Positions 26,443-36,781 are shown, counted from the stretch's first letter. The stretch: 64,000 nt of DNA from Demequina sp. NBRC 110053 (GCF_002090095.1 NZ_BBRJ01000003.1:434001-498000), one strand, 5' to 3'. Notes: generated by a model from the sequence alone, not told the origin. Translations and numbers: made by a program.

Positions 26443-28242
26443 TCAGGCGAGAGCGGAGCGGACGCGCCGCGCGACCTCAGCCACCGCATCGGCCACGGGC
26501 AGTGCCTCGCTCGTGCCGGCGCGGCGGTCCTTGAGCTCGACCTCGCCCCCGGCGAGCCCGCGGCCCGCGACCAGGGTGAACGGCGCCCCGAGCAGCTCGG
26601 CATCCTTGAACTTCACACCGGGAGAGACCTTGGGGCGATCGTCGTACAGCACCTCGACGCCGGACTCCTCGAGCCCCGCCGCGAGCGACTCCGCAGCGTC
26701 GAAGACGTCCTGGTCCTTGCCGGTCGCGACCACGTGCACGTGGTACGGCGCGACGTGCGCTGGCCATCTCAGCCCCAGCTCGTCGTTGTTGAGTTCGGCC
26801 AGCAGCGCCATCACGCGCGTCACGCCGATGCCGTACGAACCCATCGTCACGACCTGCTGCTTGCCGTTGACGTCGAGCACCTTGAGGTCGAGCGCCTCGG
26901 CGTACTTGCGGCCGAGCTGGAAGATGTGGCCGATCTCGACGCCGCGCGCGAGCTCGAGCGGACCGGAGCCGTCGGGAGCCGGGTCGCCCGCTCGCACGGC
27001 TGCGGCCTCGATCACCCCGTCGCCCGCGAAGTCGCGGCCGGCCACGAGGTCGAACACGTGCTTGCCGTGCTCGTTGGCGCCGGTGATCCACCGCGTGCCG
27101 GAGACGACGCGCGGATCGAGCAGGTACGGGATCGCGGTGTCGCCCTCGGACAGGTACTCGACGCCCTCGTCGCGCGCCTGCGGGCCGAGCACGCCGGGGC
27201 CGATGTAGCCTTTCACCAGCTCGGGGCGAGACCTCAGGTCGTCGTCGGTGGCGGGCTCCACCGTCGCCGGGGCGAGCGCCGCCTCCAGGCGCATCAGGTC
27301 GACCTCGCGGTCGCCGGGCACGCCCACGACGAACACTGCTCGCGCACCCGACGGGTCGACGGCGACCATGACCACGTTCTTGAGCGTGTCCGCAGCGGTC
27401 CACTCACGGTCGGCGCGCGGGTGGTTCGCGTTGGCGGCGGCGACGAGCGTCTCGATGGTCGGCGTGTCGGGGGTGTCCTCCACGTGCGCGACGGGCGCAT
27501 CGTCATACGGAATCTCGTCGGGCACCGGCGTGGTCACGGCCTCGACGTTGGCCGCGTAGCCGCCGGGCGACCGCACGAAGGTGTCCTCGCCGATCGCCGT
27601 GGGCGCCAGGAACTCCTCCGACTTAGAGCCGCCCATCGCTCCAGACATCGCGTCGACGATGACGTACTCGAGCCCCAGCCTGTCGAAGATGCGCACGTAG
27701 GCCGCGCGCTGGCGCTGGTACGCCTCCTCGAGTCCGGCGTCGTCGACGTCGAACGTGTAGGCGTCCTTCATGATGAACTCGCGGCCGCGCAGCAGCCCGG
27801 CGCGCGGGCGCGCCTCGTCGCGGTACTTGGTCTGGATCTGGAACAGCGACAGCGGAAGGTCCTTGTAGCTGCTGTAGAGATCCTTCACGAGCAGCGTGAA
27901 CATCTCCTCGTGCGTCGGAGCGAGCAGCATGTCCGCGCCCTTGCGGTCCTGGAGGCGGAAGAGGTTGGGTCCGTACTCGTCCCATCGCCCCGAGGCCTCG
28001 TAGGGCTCCTTGCCCAGCAGCGCGGGGAAGTGCACCTCCTGGCTGCCCGCCGTCACCATCTCCTCCCGGATCACCGCCTCGACCTTGGCGAGGACCCTCA
28101 GGCCCAGCGGCATCCACGAGTAGATGCCGGGCGCGGCGCGCCGGATGTAGCCGGCACGCACCAGCAGCTTGTGGGAGGCGACCTCGGCGTCGGCGGGATC
28201 CTCGCGAAGGGTGCGGAGAAACAGGGTGGACATGCGGAGCAT
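26443..28242 (-). CDS. proS: Prolyl-tRNA synthetase
   Basis: 599-residue class II synthetase of the bacterial (editing) type. Motif 1 region [20 protein letters not shown], motif 2 [20 protein letters not shown], and motif 3 near [18 protein letters not shown] YbaK-like editing insertion lies between motifs 2 and 3 ([20 protein letters not shown]). The anticodon-binding domain is at the C-terminus. The start is the ATG at 28242; TACGCT (28249-28254) lies 6 nt upstream with no ribosome site, so the mRNA looks leaderless. An ATG at 28233 is the alternative. Confidence 0.96.
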   Translation of the reverse strand: MLRMSTLFLRTLREDPADAEVASHKLLVRAGYIRRAAPGIYSWMPLGLRVLAKVEAVIREEMVTAGSQEVHFPALLGKEPYEASGRWDEYGPNLFRLQDRKGADMLLAPTHEEMFTLLVKDLYSSYKDLPLSLFQIQTKYRDEARPRAGLLRGREFIMKDAYTFDVDDAGLEEAYQRQRAAYVRIFDRLGLEYVIVDAMSGAMGGSKSEEFLAPTAIGEDTFVRSPGGYAANVEAVTTPVPDEIPYDDAPVAHVEDTPDTPTIETLVAAANANHPRADREWTAADTLKNVVMVAVDPSGARAVFVVGVPGDREVDLMRLEAALAPATVEPATDDDLRSRPELVKGYIGPGVLGPQARDEGVEYLSEGDTAIPYLLDPRVVSGTRWITGANEHGKHVFDLVAGRDFAGDGVIEAAAVRAGDPAPDGSGPLELARGVEIGHIFQLGRKYAEALDLKVLDVNGKQQVVTMGSYGIGVTRVMALLAELNNDELGLRWPAHVAPYHVHVVATGKDQDVFDAAESLAAGLEESGVEVLYDDRPKVSPGVKFKDAELLGAPFTLVAGRGLAGGEVELKDRRAGTSEALPVADAVAEVARRVRSALA

Positions 28243-28248
28243 GGCTTC

Positions 28249-28254
28249 AGCGTA
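28249..28254 (-). promoter_or_regulatory. -10 box of leaderless proS
   Basis: TACGCT on minus, 6 nt before the ATG, within TATACGCT. Same design as the GNAT and dapB promoters. Confidence 0.5.
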
Positions 28255-28337
28255 TAGGTCCCACGCGCCCGCCCTCGCCGCCCTCGCCGAGCCCGCGCCC
28301 GGCATCGGGAGGCGACCGAATTCCCGGGCGGGGAACG

Positions 28338-28378
28338 ACGACGGCGCCGGCCCCTCGCGAGGGGACCGGCGCCGTCGT
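28338..28378 (-). terminator. Strong hairpin terminator of the SLH-protein gene
   Basis: 13-bp stem ACGACGGCGCCGG / complement with an inner CCCC/GGGG stem and TCGCGA loop, starting 14 nt after the stop codon of the surface-protein gene. No T-run follows. Confidence 0.7.
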
Positions 28379-28392
28379 TGCGCGACCGAGCC

Positions 28393-30339
28393 TCAGCTCA
28401 GCTTGGTCGACACGCCGTGCAGGAACACCGCGATGGCGTCTCGCGTGATGTCGGCGGTCGGGCGGTACTCGGCTCCGCCGTCGACGGCGTAGCCCTTCGA
28501 CAGGCCCGCCTGACCCAGCCACTCGATCGCGTCGGCGTGCTCCGACCAGGTGTCCGAGCCTGCGACGTCGCTCACGTCGAGGAAGCCCTCCCCGTCGAGC
28601 ACGTAGGTGGGCTCGTCGTTCAGGCGGAAGAGGAATGCCGCGACCGCATCGCGCGTCACGGTCGACTCCGGTCGGAACTCCGCCCCGTCGCCGTCGGTCC
28701 AGCCCGTGGCGAAGCCCTCCTCGGCCATCCAGTAGATGGCCTTCCAGTGCTCGCTGTAGTGGTCGGAGTCCACATCCGAGGAGACGTCGACGAACGGGGT
28801 GGCGTCCTCGTCCTCGAGCGCGGGCTCGCCCGCCCACCGGTACAGGAACGCAGCGACCGCGTCGCGCGTGGTGTTCGCCTCAGGACGGTAGGTGCCGTCC
28901 TTGAAGCCGTTCGCCAGGCCGGTGTGCCGCGCCCAAGCGATGGAGGTCCAGTGCTCGCTGTAGTGGTCGGCGCCCTCGACCGAGGAGACGTCGGGGAACG
29001 GCGAGCAGGTGGTGGTGGGGCGCTCCGCGTTGAGCAGGACGTTGTCGATGGGCAGGCCCTCGTACGAGTTGTTCACGAGCCAGCCGTAGCGGTTGCCGCC
29101 CACAGCGTCCGGCACCACGTCGTCCTGCTGACCTCCGAGGGTCCAGGTCGCGACGGTCGCGCCGTCCGCGTCGAGCACGCTCATGTCGACGTGGAGCAGG
29201 CCATCCTGGCGGTAGAGGCGGTGCTGGAACGTGTACCAGCCCGACTCGGTCACGGTCGCCGGGCTGTCGCCGTAGCCGGACATGTACGGCGCTGAGTTCG
29301 CCGAGTTGTTCGAGGCACCGATGGTCCACGTGCCTGCGCCATCCGCGCCGACGTGGAACACGAAGTCGCGCTGGTGCACGCCGTCGGAGCCGTTGGCCGC
29401 GTGCGACCACTCGAACTGTCCGGCCGACGCGTCGGCGTCGAGGTAGAAGTCGGCCGATGCGGTGTAGCCGCCCTCGGGGAAGACCGCGGAGTAGCCGCCG
29501 TACCTGGTGAAGACGCTCGTGTTGTACTGCACGACCGGCGCCTGGGCGAAGAAGCAGCCAGCGGCAGCCGACATGCTCGCGTCGGCGCCGGCGATGGTCA
29601 CGCCGGACAGACCGCCGTCGGAGGTGGCGGCATCCGCGGCGTCCTCGAAGCCGATGGTCGTGCTCGGCAGTTCCGCGCCCAGCGGAACCGAGTCAGCGTC
29701 GACGTAGCGGTACTCCGTGCACCCGGCGGTCACGGACTCGACGGTGCCGCTGCCCTCGGCCGTGGAGCCGAGCGAAAAGCCCACGCCCAGGACGAGCGCG
29801 TCAGGGAACTCCTCCGCGAACTCCTCGAGGGTGAACAGGCGCCAATTGCCGTTCTTGTTGTCCTTGGTGCTCCACCACTCGCCCGCGCCATAGACGCCGG
29901 GCTCGTAGACGAGCGTGCCGGCCCAGGTTCCCGCGCTGTCCTCCGAGTACGCGAGATTGAGGCTGATGTCATAGTCACCGGACGTGCGCTGGTACGCGAA
30001 GGTCGGCTCGCCGGCGTCGGCCACCTTGAACTGCTCGATGGCGTAGTTCATGTGACCCACCTTGCCGGTGGAGTCGATGCTGAGCCCGTCCGGCGTGAAC
30101 GCGCGCGACGAACCGTCGGAGAGCGTCCACTGGTGGTGGCCGCTCACCGTGTTGCGGTCGGTCAGGTGGACCGTGTCGACATCGGTGCAGGTGGCAGGTG
30201 CCGGGGCCTCGTCGGCAGCGCTGGCTGGTGCCGCCACGGCGGTCAGGCCCATGGCGGCGACGCCGAAGGCGGTGAGCGCCGCGAGGGTCGTGCCTCGGCG
30301 GCTGTCGAGCACGCGATGCGCGCGCGGGTCGGTGGTCAT
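28393..30339 (-). CDS. Secreted surface protein with three C-terminal SLH domains
   Basis: 648 residues with a Sec signal peptide (hydrophobic core ALTAFGVAAMGL, cleavage near APASAADE). Residues about 40-420 form one or two beta-rich extracellular domains of unknown family, with a jelly-roll/concanavalin feel (Trp- and Asp-rich strands). The last 190 residues hold three S-layer homology repeats, each opening with F-x-DVS or FPDVSS and ending TRDAVAAFL. SLH repeats bind pyruvylated wall polymer. Start at the ATG at 30339 with AGGGGA upstream. It has its own regulated promoter and terminator. Function beyond wall attachment is unknown; a glycan-binding protein is plausible. Confidence 0.85.
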   Translation of the reverse strand: MTTDPRAHRVLDSRRGTTLAALTAFGVAAMGLTAVAAPASAADEAPAPATCTDVDTVHLTDRNTVSGHHQWTLSDGSSRAFTPDGLSIDSTGKVGHMNYAIEQFKVADAGEPTFAYQRTSGDYDISLNLAYSEDSAGTWAGTLVYEPGVYGAGEWWSTKDNKNGNWRLFTLEEFAEEFPDALVLGVGFSLGSTAEGSGTVESVTAGCTEYRYVDADSVPLGAELPSTTIGFEDAADAATSDGGLSGVTIAGADASMSAAAGCFFAQAPVVQYNTSVFTRYGGYSAVFPEGGYTASADFYLDADASAGQFEWSHAANGSDGVHQRDFVFHVGADGAGTWTIGASNNSANSAPYMSGYGDSPATVTESGWYTFQHRLYRQDGLLHVDMSVLDADGATVATWTLGGQQDDVVPDAVGGNRYGWLVNNSYEGLPIDNVLLNAERPTTTCSPFPDVSSVEGADHYSEHWTSIAWARHTGLANGFKDGTYRPEANTTRDAVAAFLYRWAGEPALEDEDATPFVDVSSDVDSDHYSEHWKAIYWMAEEGFATGWTDGDGAEFRPESTVTRDAVAAFLFRLNDEPTYVLDGEGFLDVSDVAGSDTWSEHADAIEWLGQAGLSKGYAVDGGAEYRPTADITRDAIAVFLHGVSTKLS

Positions 30340-30400
30340 ATGGTCCCCTATTTCTCGTGGCACCGCTGTCGCTTCGTTGCGGTGCCGACTGGTGTCAGCG

Positions 30401-30433
30401 CGCTAACGTTATCGATGCTGAGAACGAGCGCAA
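30401..30433 (-). promoter_or_regulatory. Promoter with overlapping near-palindrome (LacI-type operator?)
   Basis: -35 TTGCGC (30428-30433) and -10 TAACGT (30406-30411) on minus with 16 bp spacing, about 65 nt from the surface-protein ATG. The -10 lies inside CGCTAACGTTATCG (30401-30414), a 14-bp near-palindrome with one symmetric mismatch pair and a central CG, as in LacI-family operators. Binding there would block the promoter. No regulator gene is adjacent. Confidence 0.5.
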
Positions 30434-30510
30434 GACGATTCGGCCGTCGATGTGGCGAAGATCACCCGCACCGGGGGCGCTACGGCTCGAATGTCCGTTT
30501 TCCAGGGGGT

Positions 30511-31434
30511 TCAGAACATCACGGTGGCAAACTCACCCACGCGGCGGAACCCGACCGCGTGATACGCGGCCAGGGCGGCGGCGTTGAAGTCGTTCACGTA
30601 GAGCGACACCGTGGGCGCGTGGCTGGCACGCACGCCCTCGATGACCGCCGCGAGGCCCGAGCGGGCGAGCCCGCGGCCGCGCAGCTCGGGGTGCACCCAC
30701 ACACCCTGCAGCTGCGCGACGCCCCCGCCCAGCGCGCCCACCTCCGCCTTGAAGACCACCTGGCGGCGCCCCTGGGCGACCCCGAACTGGACATAGGCGC
30801 GGCCCGCGCGCACCAGCGAGTGGAGACGCTGCTCATACGCGGCACGCCCGTGGCGCAGGGGGTCGTAGCCCACCTCCCCGATGAACATGTGCACGCACGC
30901 GGGCAGCAGCGCATCGTAGTCGCCCTCCCGCGCGAGGCGCACGGCCTCAAGCTCGAGGTCGGCCACCGCGAGCGGCGCCACCGTGCGCGCCGCGCGGTCG
31001 ATCACCATGGAGGCCTGCCGCGGCCTGAGCTCGCGAGCGGGTCCCCACCACGGCTCGACCCGCCCCCAGAGGTCGAGCGTGAGCTCCGCCACCCCGACCA
31101 TCGCCGCCGGGCGCGACAGGCGACCCACGAGCGCGGCGGCGACGTCAGCGCGGGTGTCCTCGTCGGCGTCGGGATCCCCCGCGCTCGGGAGCACGGCGCA
31201 CAGGTTGGCGCCTGCCCAGATGAGGCCCGCGGTCTCGCGGCCCCAGCCGGCACGGCGCCGCACCAGCCACAACCCGCCGGGGACCACGCCCGAGGCGATC
31301 GCGGCGTCGAGGTGCATGGCCGGCACCACATGCGAGACCGGATCCGCCGCGCACAGCTCGCGCAGGCCCGCGAGATCACGGCGCTGCGCCGGCGCCAGCG
31401 AGTGCTGTGCGCGCCGGAGCAGCGAGTCGGTCAT
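30511..31434 (-). CDS. GNAT acetyltransferase with N-terminal DUF4081
   Basis: 307 residues. The N-terminal half (about 1-140) resembles DUF4081, found in front of GNAT domains in actinobacteria. The C-terminal half is a GNAT fold: [20 protein letters not shown] (acetyl-CoA loop RGRGLA) and [20 protein letters not shown]. The gene follows ispG with a 4-bp ATGA overlap, a common actinobacterial pairing. Substrate unknown. It has no membrane segments. Confidence 0.8.
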   Translation of the reverse strand: MTDSLLRRAQHSLAPAQRRDLAGLRELCAADPVSHVVPAMHLDAAIASGVVPGGLWLVRRRAGWGRETAGLIWAGANLCAVLPSAGDPDADEDTRADVAAALVGRLSRPAAMVGVAELTLDLWGRVEPWWGPARELRPRQASMVIDRAARTVAPLAVADLELEAVRLAREGDYDALLPACVHMFIGEVGYDPLRHGRAAYEQRLHSLVRAGRAYVQFGVAQGRRQVVFKAEVGALGGGVAQLQGVWVHPELRGRGLARSGLAAVIEGVRASHAPTVSLYVNDFNAAALAAYHAVGFRRVGEFATVMF

Positions 31435-32585
31435 GACGTGGCGACCACCTGCGGGGACGCACCCTCCTCGGGCTCCATGGTCTCGGCGATCCGCATCGCC
31501 TCTTCGATCAGCGTCTCGACGATCTGCGACTCGGGGACGGTCTTGATGACCTCGCCCTTGACGAAGATCTGCCCCTTGCCGTTGCCGGAGGCTACGCCTA
31601 GATCCGCCTCGCGAGCCTCACCTGGACCGTTCACGACGCAGCCCATGACGGCGACGCGCAGCGGCACCTCCATGCCCTCCAGGCCCGCGGTGACCTTCTC
31701 CGCGAGCTCGTAGACGTCCACCTGGGCGCGACCGCACGACGGGCAGGACACGATCTCGAGCTTGCGCTCGCGGAGGTTGAGCGCCTGCAGGATCTGGATG
31801 CCGACCTTGACCTCCTCGACGGGGGGCGCCGAGAGCGACACGCGAATGGTGTCGCCGATGCCCTGGCTCAGCAGCGCGCCGAACGCGGTCGCGGACTTGA
31901 TGGTGCCCTGGAACGCCGGACCGGCCTCGGTCACGCCCAGGTGCAGCGGCCAGTCGCCGCGCTCGGAGAGCTGCTTGTAGGCCTCCACCATGACGACGGG
32001 GTCGTTGTGCTTGACCGAGATCTTGAAGTCGTGGAAGCCGTGCTCCTCGAACAGGCTCGCCTCCCACACTGCGGACTCGACGAGCGCCTCGGGGGTGGGC
32101 TTGCCGTACTTCTCGAGCAGGCGCTTGTCGAGCGAACCCGCGTTGACGCCGATGCGGATCGACGTGCCGTGGTCCTTGGCCGCCTGAGCGATCTCCTTGA
32201 CCTGGTCGTCGAACTTCTTGATGTTGCCGGGGTTGACGCGCACCGCAGCGCAGCCGGCCTCGATGGCCGCGAACACGTACTTGGGCTGGAAGTGGATGTC
32301 AGCGATCACCGGGATCTGCGACTTCTTCGCGATGATGGGCAACGCGTCGGCATCGTCCTGCGTGGGGCACGCGACGCGCACGATGTCGCAGCCGGAGGCC
32401 GTGAGCTCCGCGATCTGCTGCAGCGTGGCATTGATGTCCGTGGTCTTGGTGGTGGTCATCGACTGCACCGACACCGGCGCGTCTCCCCCGACGTACACGT
32501 CACCGACCTTGATCTTGCGGGTCTTGCGGCGGGGCGCCAGCACGGGGGCAGGCATGGCAGGCATTCCGAGTCCGATGGCAGTCAC
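31431..32585 (-). CDS. ispG: 4-hydroxy-3-methylbut-2-en-1-yl diphosphate synthase
   Basis: Iron-sulfur enzyme of the MEP isoprenoid pathway, 384 residues. The TIM-barrel part shows [19 protein letters not shown] and [11 protein letters not shown]. The [4Fe-4S] ligands are in [12 protein letters not shown] (two Cys), plus [20 protein letters not shown] near the C-terminus. The GTG at 32585 has GATAAT 6 nt upstream; a GAGGAG is too far for a ribosome site, so it probably starts leaderless. Clustered with dxr and the RIP protease, the usual actinobacterial order. Confidence 0.96.
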   Translation of the reverse strand: MTAIGLGMPAMPAPVLAPRRKTRKIKVGDVYVGGDAPVSVQSMTTTKTTDINATLQQIAELTASGCDIVRVACPTQDDADALPIIAKKSQIPVIADIHFQPKYVFAAIEAGCAAVRVNPGNIKKFDDQVKEIAQAAKDHGTSIRIGVNAGSLDKRLLEKYGKPTPEALVESAVWEASLFEEHGFHDFKISVKHNDPVVMVEAYKQLSERGDWPLHLGVTEAGPAFQGTIKSATAFGALLSQGIGDTIRVSLSAPPVEEVKVGIQILQALNLRERKLEIVSCPSCGRAQVDVYELAEKVTAGLEGMEVPLRVAVMGCVVNGPGEAREADLGVASGNGKGQIFVKGEVIKTVPESQIVETLIEEAMRIAETMEPEEGASPQVVATS

Positions 32586-32591
32586 AGCTTC

Positions 32592-32597
32592 ATTATC
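32592..32597 (-). promoter_or_regulatory. -10 box of leaderless ispG
   Basis: GATAAT, one mismatch from consensus, 6 nt from the GTG start at 32585, in a visibly AT-richer patch. Confidence 0.5.
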
Positions 32598-32633
32598 TCC
32601 TCACGCACCAGTGATTCCGTCGCTCACGGGTGC

Positions 32634-33944
32634 TCAGATGAGCTCGACCGGCGCGACGATGTCGGCATAGATCAGAACGACGCCCATCACCAGCAGAATT
32701 CCGAACACGCCGTAGGCGAGCGGCATCATGCGGGCGACGTCGACGGGCGCGGGCGCCGGCAGGCGGCGCAGCCGCGCCCACCCGTTCTTGATCCCCTGCC
32801 ACAGCGCCGATGCGACGTGCCCGCCGTCCAGCGGGACGAGCGGGATCATGTTGAAGACGAACAGCGCGAGGTTGAGCCCGCCCAGGAGCATGAGCATGTC
32901 GCCCACGCGCTCGGTGGGGCCGTAGCCCTCCACCTGCGCCGACGAGATGTCACCTGCGACGCGCCCCACGCCCACGACGCCCATGATCGAGTCCGCACGG
33001 CGCTCCTCCATGCCGAGCGCGGCCTGGGTCACGTCCCACAGATGTGCGGGAAGGGTCAGCACCACCTCGGTGGTGGCGACGAGGTAGTCCCACGTCTGCA
33101 CCGCGCCCGCGGTGAGGGGTTGAGGCTCCGCGACGAACTCGGGCGACACGCCCAGGTAGCCCACGGTCTCGAGGACGGGCTCGCCGGCGGCGTCCAGCAC
33201 CGGCTCACCCGACTCGTCGTACACCACCCGCTCGCGCGCGATGGGCGTGATCGACAGGGTGATCGGCTCGCCCCCGCGCACTACCTCGAGTGGCATGGTC
33301 TCGCCAGGCGCGGCGGCGATGATCGCCGTCGCCTCGTCCCAGTCCTCGACCGACGTGCCGTCCACGGCCACGATGGTGTCCCCCTCCTGCAGACCCGCCT
33401 GCGCGGCTGGCGAGGCGGGGTCGGCGTCCGTGCACGCCGCGGCTCCCGCGGCTGGCACGCACGGCACCACGGCGCCCACGGTCAGCGACGGGACGGGCGA
33501 CCCCACGGTCGACAGCACGGCCGTGAAGATCACGATGGCGAGCACCAGGTTGACGAGCGGGCCGCCCATCATCACGATGACCTTCTTCCACCACGCCAGG
33601 TGATAGAAGGCGCGCGCGTCCTCCCCGGGCTGGATCTCCTCCACGGCCGCCTCGCGCGCATCGGCGATGAGCCTGCCGGCCCAGCCACGCACGCGCACCG
33701 GCCTGACCCGCTCCTCCGGGGGGATCATGCCGACCATCCGCACGTAGCCGCCCAGCGGAATGGCCTTGAGCCCGTACTCGGTCTCGCCCTTGACGCGTGA
33801 CCACACGCGCGGGCCGAAGCCCACGAAGTACTCGCTCACCCGGACGCCGAACCGCTTGGCGGGGATCATGTGCCCCAGCTCGTGCAGCGCGATCGAGACC
33901 AGCAGCCCGATCACGAGCACCACGATCCCCAGCAATGTCGCCAT
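32634..33944 (-). CDS. RIP (site-2) metalloprotease, RseP-like
   Basis: 436-residue integral membrane zinc protease for regulated intramembrane proteolysis. The first span carries HELGH (SIALHELGHMIPAKRFGVRV, zinc His and catalytic Glu). A PDZ domain is visible around GLQEGDTIVAVDGTSVEDWD. The last spans include NLALFVFNMIPLVPLDGGHV (family N-PxPxLDGG motif with the third zinc ligand). Homologues cleave anti-sigma factors or lipid-synthesis regulators. ATG at 33944 with TAGGGT 6 nt upstream, so leaderless. Sits between dxr and ispG. Confidence 0.93.
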   Translation of the reverse strand: MATLLGIVVLVIGLLVSIALHELGHMIPAKRFGVRVSEYFVGFGPRVWSRVKGETEYGLKAIPLGGYVRMVGMIPPEERVRPVRVRGWAGRLIADAREAAVEEIQPGEDARAFYHLAWWKKVIVMMGGPLVNLVLAIVIFTAVLSTVGSPVPSLTVGAVVPCVPAAGAAACTDADPASPAAQAGLQEGDTIVAVDGTSVEDWDEATAIIAAAPGETMPLEVVRGGEPITLSITPIARERVVYDESGEPVLDAAGEPVLETVGYLGVSPEFVAEPQPLTAGAVQTWDYLVATTEVVLTLPAHLWDVTQAALGMEERRADSIMGVVGVGRVAGDISSAQVEGYGPTERVGDMLMLLGGLNLALFVFNMIPLVPLDGGHVASALWQGIKNGWARLRRLPAPAPVDVARMMPLAYGVFGILLVMGVVLIYADIVAPVELI

Positions 33945-33950
33945 GTGCCT

Positions 33951-33956
33951 ACCCTA
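33951..33956 (-). promoter_or_regulatory. -10 box of leaderless RIP protease gene
   Basis: TAGGGT, 6 nt before the ATG, close to the dxr stop at 33970. Confidence 0.45.
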
Positions 33957-33969
33957 CGTATCCGATTCC

Positions 33970-35121
33970 TCAGCCGATGAGAGCGGCCGCGCGCTCCCGC
34001 GCCCACCGCTCTGCCTCGTCCACGGCCTCGAGCGAGAGCTGCGCCGGGGCCGCGTACTCCTCCACAACGCTCCTGACCGTGTCCACGATCCCGAGGAAGG
34101 GCAGACGCCCGTCCACGAAGGCGGCGACGCACTCCTCGTTGGCCGCGTTGAGCACGGCAGGGTGCAGCGCCGATGCGGCGACCGCCTCCCGCGCGACGCG
34201 GATCGCGGGGAAGGCATCCTCGTCGAGCGGCTCGAACGTCCACGTGGCGGCTCGGGTCCAATCGCACGCCGGCGCGACGTCGGCGACCCTCTCCGGCCAT
34301 GACAGGCCGAGAGCGATGGGCAGCCGCATGTCGGGCGGGCTCGCCTGGGCCAGGGTCGAGCCGTCGATGAACTCGACCATGGAGTGGATCACCGACTGCG
34401 CGTGGACCACCACCTCGATGCGATCCATGGGGATGTCGAACAGCAGGTGCGCCTCGATCACCTCGAGCGCCTTGTTCATCATCGACGCGGAGTTGATGGT
34501 CACCACCGGGCCCATGTCCCACGTCGGATGGCGCAGCGCATCGGCCGCGGTCACGTCACCGAGCTCCCCGCGCGAGCGGCCGCGGAACGCGCCGCCCGAC
34601 GCCGTCACGACCAGCCTGCGCACCTCCTCCGCCGACCCGCCGCGCAGCGCCTGCGCGAGCGCGGAGTGCTCCGAGTCGACCGGCACGATCTGCCCGTCCC
34701 TGCGCACCGCTGCCTTGACGAGCGCGCCGCCCGCGACCAGCGACTCCTTGTTCGCGAGCGCGAGGGTGCTGCCGGACTCGAGCGCGGCGAGCGTCGGGCG
34801 TAGCCCCACCGAACCCGTGATGCCGTTGAGGACCACGTCCGCGCCGCTGGCCGCGGCGGCGACGACCGCATCGGCCCCACCCAGGACCTCGACGCCCGGA
34901 AGCTCGCGTGCGACGCCAGCCACCGCATCGTCCCTCGCCACGGCGACCAGGCGCGCGCCGGTGGCGCGCGCCTGCGCGATCACGGCCTCGGGGTCGGAGC
35001 CGCCCGCGGCGAGCGCCGTCACCTCGAAGCGGCCCGGGTTGCGGGCGATCACGTCGAGCGCCTGGGTGCCGATCGACCCGGTGGACCCCAGCAGCGCTAC
35101 GGAGCGGGGCTCCTGGCTCAC
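33970..35121 (-). CDS. dxr: 1-deoxy-D-xylulose-5-phosphate reductoisomerase
   Basis: NADPH-dependent second step of the MEP pathway, 383 residues. NADPH-binding LLGSTGSIGTQALDVI at the N-terminus; the metal and substrate region PVDSEHSALAQAL; and FDIPMDRIEVVVHAQSVIHS in the middle. The start is the GTG at 35121, which overlaps the stop of the DivIVA-like gene (GTGA); the longer frame has no homology. With ispG this implies an active MEP route; no mevalonate genes are seen. Confidence 0.95.
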   Translation of the reverse strand: MSQEPRSVALLGSTGSIGTQALDVIARNPGRFEVTALAAGGSDPEAVIAQARATGARLVAVARDDAVAGVARELPGVEVLGGADAVVAAAASGADVVLNGITGSVGLRPTLAALESGSTLALANKESLVAGGALVKAAVRRDGQIVPVDSEHSALAQALRGGSAEEVRRLVVTASGGAFRGRSRGELGDVTAADALRHPTWDMGPVVTINSASMMNKALEVIEAHLLFDIPMDRIEVVVHAQSVIHSMVEFIDGSTLAQASPPDMRLPIALGLSWPERVADVAPACDWTRAATWTFEPLDEDAFPAIRVAREAVAASALHPAVLNAANEECVAAFVDGRLPFLGIVDTVRSVVEEYAAPAQLSLEAVDEAERWARERAAALIG

Positions 35122-35672
35122 GCCGCCCCGAGCAGGATGTCGAGCGCGCGGGACAGGTACGCGTCGACCACGCGCTCGTCGTAGGCGTTCCACGACGCGC
35201 GGCGTCGGAACGTCGCCGATCGCACCTCATCAGGGGTGAGAGGCGTCCCCTGGTCGAAGAACGCGGTCAGACGGTCGAGGAGAGCGTCGACCTCGGCCGC
35301 GGAGTATCCCGAGCTCAGCCCTGCCGGCTTGGCGAACCGCTCCCCTGCCGGACGCCGCAGGCGCGGGTAGAGAGTCTGGGCGCGCTCGGCGAGATGCTGC
35401 ATCCACGCGTCCTGCCCGCGCTCGGCGACATACCGGTCCTTGATGCGCGAGGAGAAGGCGACCTCCAGCCGGTCCAGCGCGGAGTCGACCGCGCCGGTGG
35501 CGTAGCCGCCGCGCTTGAGGCCAAAGCTCGCGCGCCGCACGTCGAACTGCTCGAGCTCCTCGGCCCCCTGGGTCTGCTCGTACAGGTGGCGGGCCTTGCC
35601 GAAGTAGGCATCCACGTCCGCAGTGCTATAGCCCAGCTTGGTGGATCCCGCGCGGGGGAACAGGTCAGCCAT
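35118..35672 (-). CDS. Small DivIVA-domain-like protein with four repeated helical motifs
   Basis: 184 residues. Four copies of a short motif of the DivIVA-domain type occur: STADVDAYFGKARHLY, ATGAVDSALDRLEVAF, SAAEVDALLDRLTAFF and ERVVDAYLSRALDILL. They follow the pattern [YS]-x-x-x-[ED]-V-D-x-[FL]-L. In actinobacteria these short DivIVA-like repeats occur in small proteins next to rlmN; role unproven, maybe polar or cell-division associated. The start at 35672 overlaps the rlmN stop by 1 nt and its stop overlaps dxr (GTGA), so it is tightly coupled to both. Confidence 0.75.
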   Translation of the reverse strand: MADLFPRAGSTKLGYSTADVDAYFGKARHLYEQTQGAEELEQFDVRRASFGLKRGGYATGAVDSALDRLEVAFSSRIKDRYVAERGQDAWMQHLAERAQTLYPRLRRPAGERFAKPAGLSSGYSAAEVDALLDRLTAFFDQGTPLTPDEVRSATFRRRASWNAYDERVVDAYLSRALDILLGAA

Positions 35673-36781
35673 CACGCCTCCTTGATCGCGAGCTGTCCGC
35701 ACGCGCCGTCGATGTCACTGCCTCGAGTATCGCGGATCGTCGTCGGAATCCCGTGAGCGCGCAGGGTGTGGACGAACTCTTCCTCCACGCGCGGGTCGGA
35801 CGCCGTCCACTTCGAACCGGGCGTGGGGTTGAGCGGGATGGGGTTCACATGGACCCAGCCATCGCCGCGGTCCTTGAGCTTGCGCCCCAGCAGGTCCGCC
35901 CGGTGCGCATGGTCGTTCATGTCGCGGATGAGCGCGTACTCGATGCTCACGCGGCGGCCGGTGGCGTCGAAGTAGCGGCGAGCGGCGTCGAGGGCCTCGT
36001 CGACCGTCCAGCGGGTGTTGATGGGCACCAGCTCGTTGCGCAGCTCGTCGTCGGGCGCGTGCAGGCTGAGCGCGAGGGTCACCGGGATGCCCTCCTTGCA
36101 CAGCTTGTCGATCGCCGGCACCAGTCCCACGGTGGAGACGGTCACGTGACGGGCGGACAGGCCGAAGCCATGAGGCTCGGGCGCCACCAGCGCGCGCACC
36201 GTCTGCATGACTGCCTTGTAGTTGGCGAGCGGCTCCCCCATGCCCATGAACACGACGTTCGACAGGCGCACGTTCTCGCCCAGGTCGCCGTCGCGCGACG
36301 CGCGCGCGGCGAGGCGCACCTGCTCGATGATCTCCGCGGCCGACAGGTTGCGGGTGAGGCCCATCTGGCCCGTCGCGCAGAACGGGCACGCCATGCCGCA
36401 GCCCGCCTGGCTCGTGACGCACAGCGTCGCGCGCTCCGGGTACTTCATGAGCACGGACTCGACCTTCACCCCGTCGTGGAGGTTCCACAGCGTCTTGCGG
36501 GTCGCTCCGCCATCGGCGACGAGCGACGTGACGGGCGTCATGAGCGTGGGGAACATCTGATTCGCCAGCTCGTCGCGCGCGCCCGCCGGGAGGTCCGTCA
36601 TGTCGGCGGGGTCCACCGTGAGGTGCGCGTAGTAGTGCGTCGCGAGCTGCTTGGCCCTGAACGCCGGCAGCCCCAGCTCGCGCATGGTCTCGACGCGCTC
36701 GTCGTGGGTGAGGTCCGCGAAGTGGCGCGGCGGCTTGCCTCGCCGCGGCGCCGCCATCTGCAGCAACGGACGATCAGTCAT
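35672..36781 (-). CDS. rlmN: Dual-specificity rRNA/tRNA adenine-C2 methyltransferase
   Basis: Radical SAM enzyme methylating A2503 of 23S rRNA and A37 of tRNAs, 369 residues. The radical-SAM cluster motif is [14 protein letters not shown] (CxxxCxxC). SAM contacts are at GMGEPLANY; the C-terminal Cys of the family lies in [16 protein letters not shown] at 36781 overlaps the cdsA stop by 4 bp (ATGA). Upstream open frame is not supported. Confidence 0.96.
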   Translation of the reverse strand: MTDRPLLQMAAPRRGKPPRHFADLTHDERVETMRELGLPAFRAKQLATHYYAHLTVDPADMTDLPAGARDELANQMFPTLMTPVTSLVADGGATRKTLWNLHDGVKVESVLMKYPERATLCVTSQAGCGMACPFCATGQMGLTRNLSAAEIIEQVRLAARASRDGDLGENVRLSNVVFMGMGEPLANYKAVMQTVRALVAPEPHGFGLSARHVTVSTVGLVPAIDKLCKEGIPVTLALSLHAPDDELRNELVPINTRWTVDEALDAARRYFDATGRRVSIEYALIRDMNDHAHRADLLGRKLKDRGDGWVHVNPIPLNPTPGSKWTASDPRVEEEFVHTLRAHGIPTTIRDTRGSDIDGACGQLAIKEA

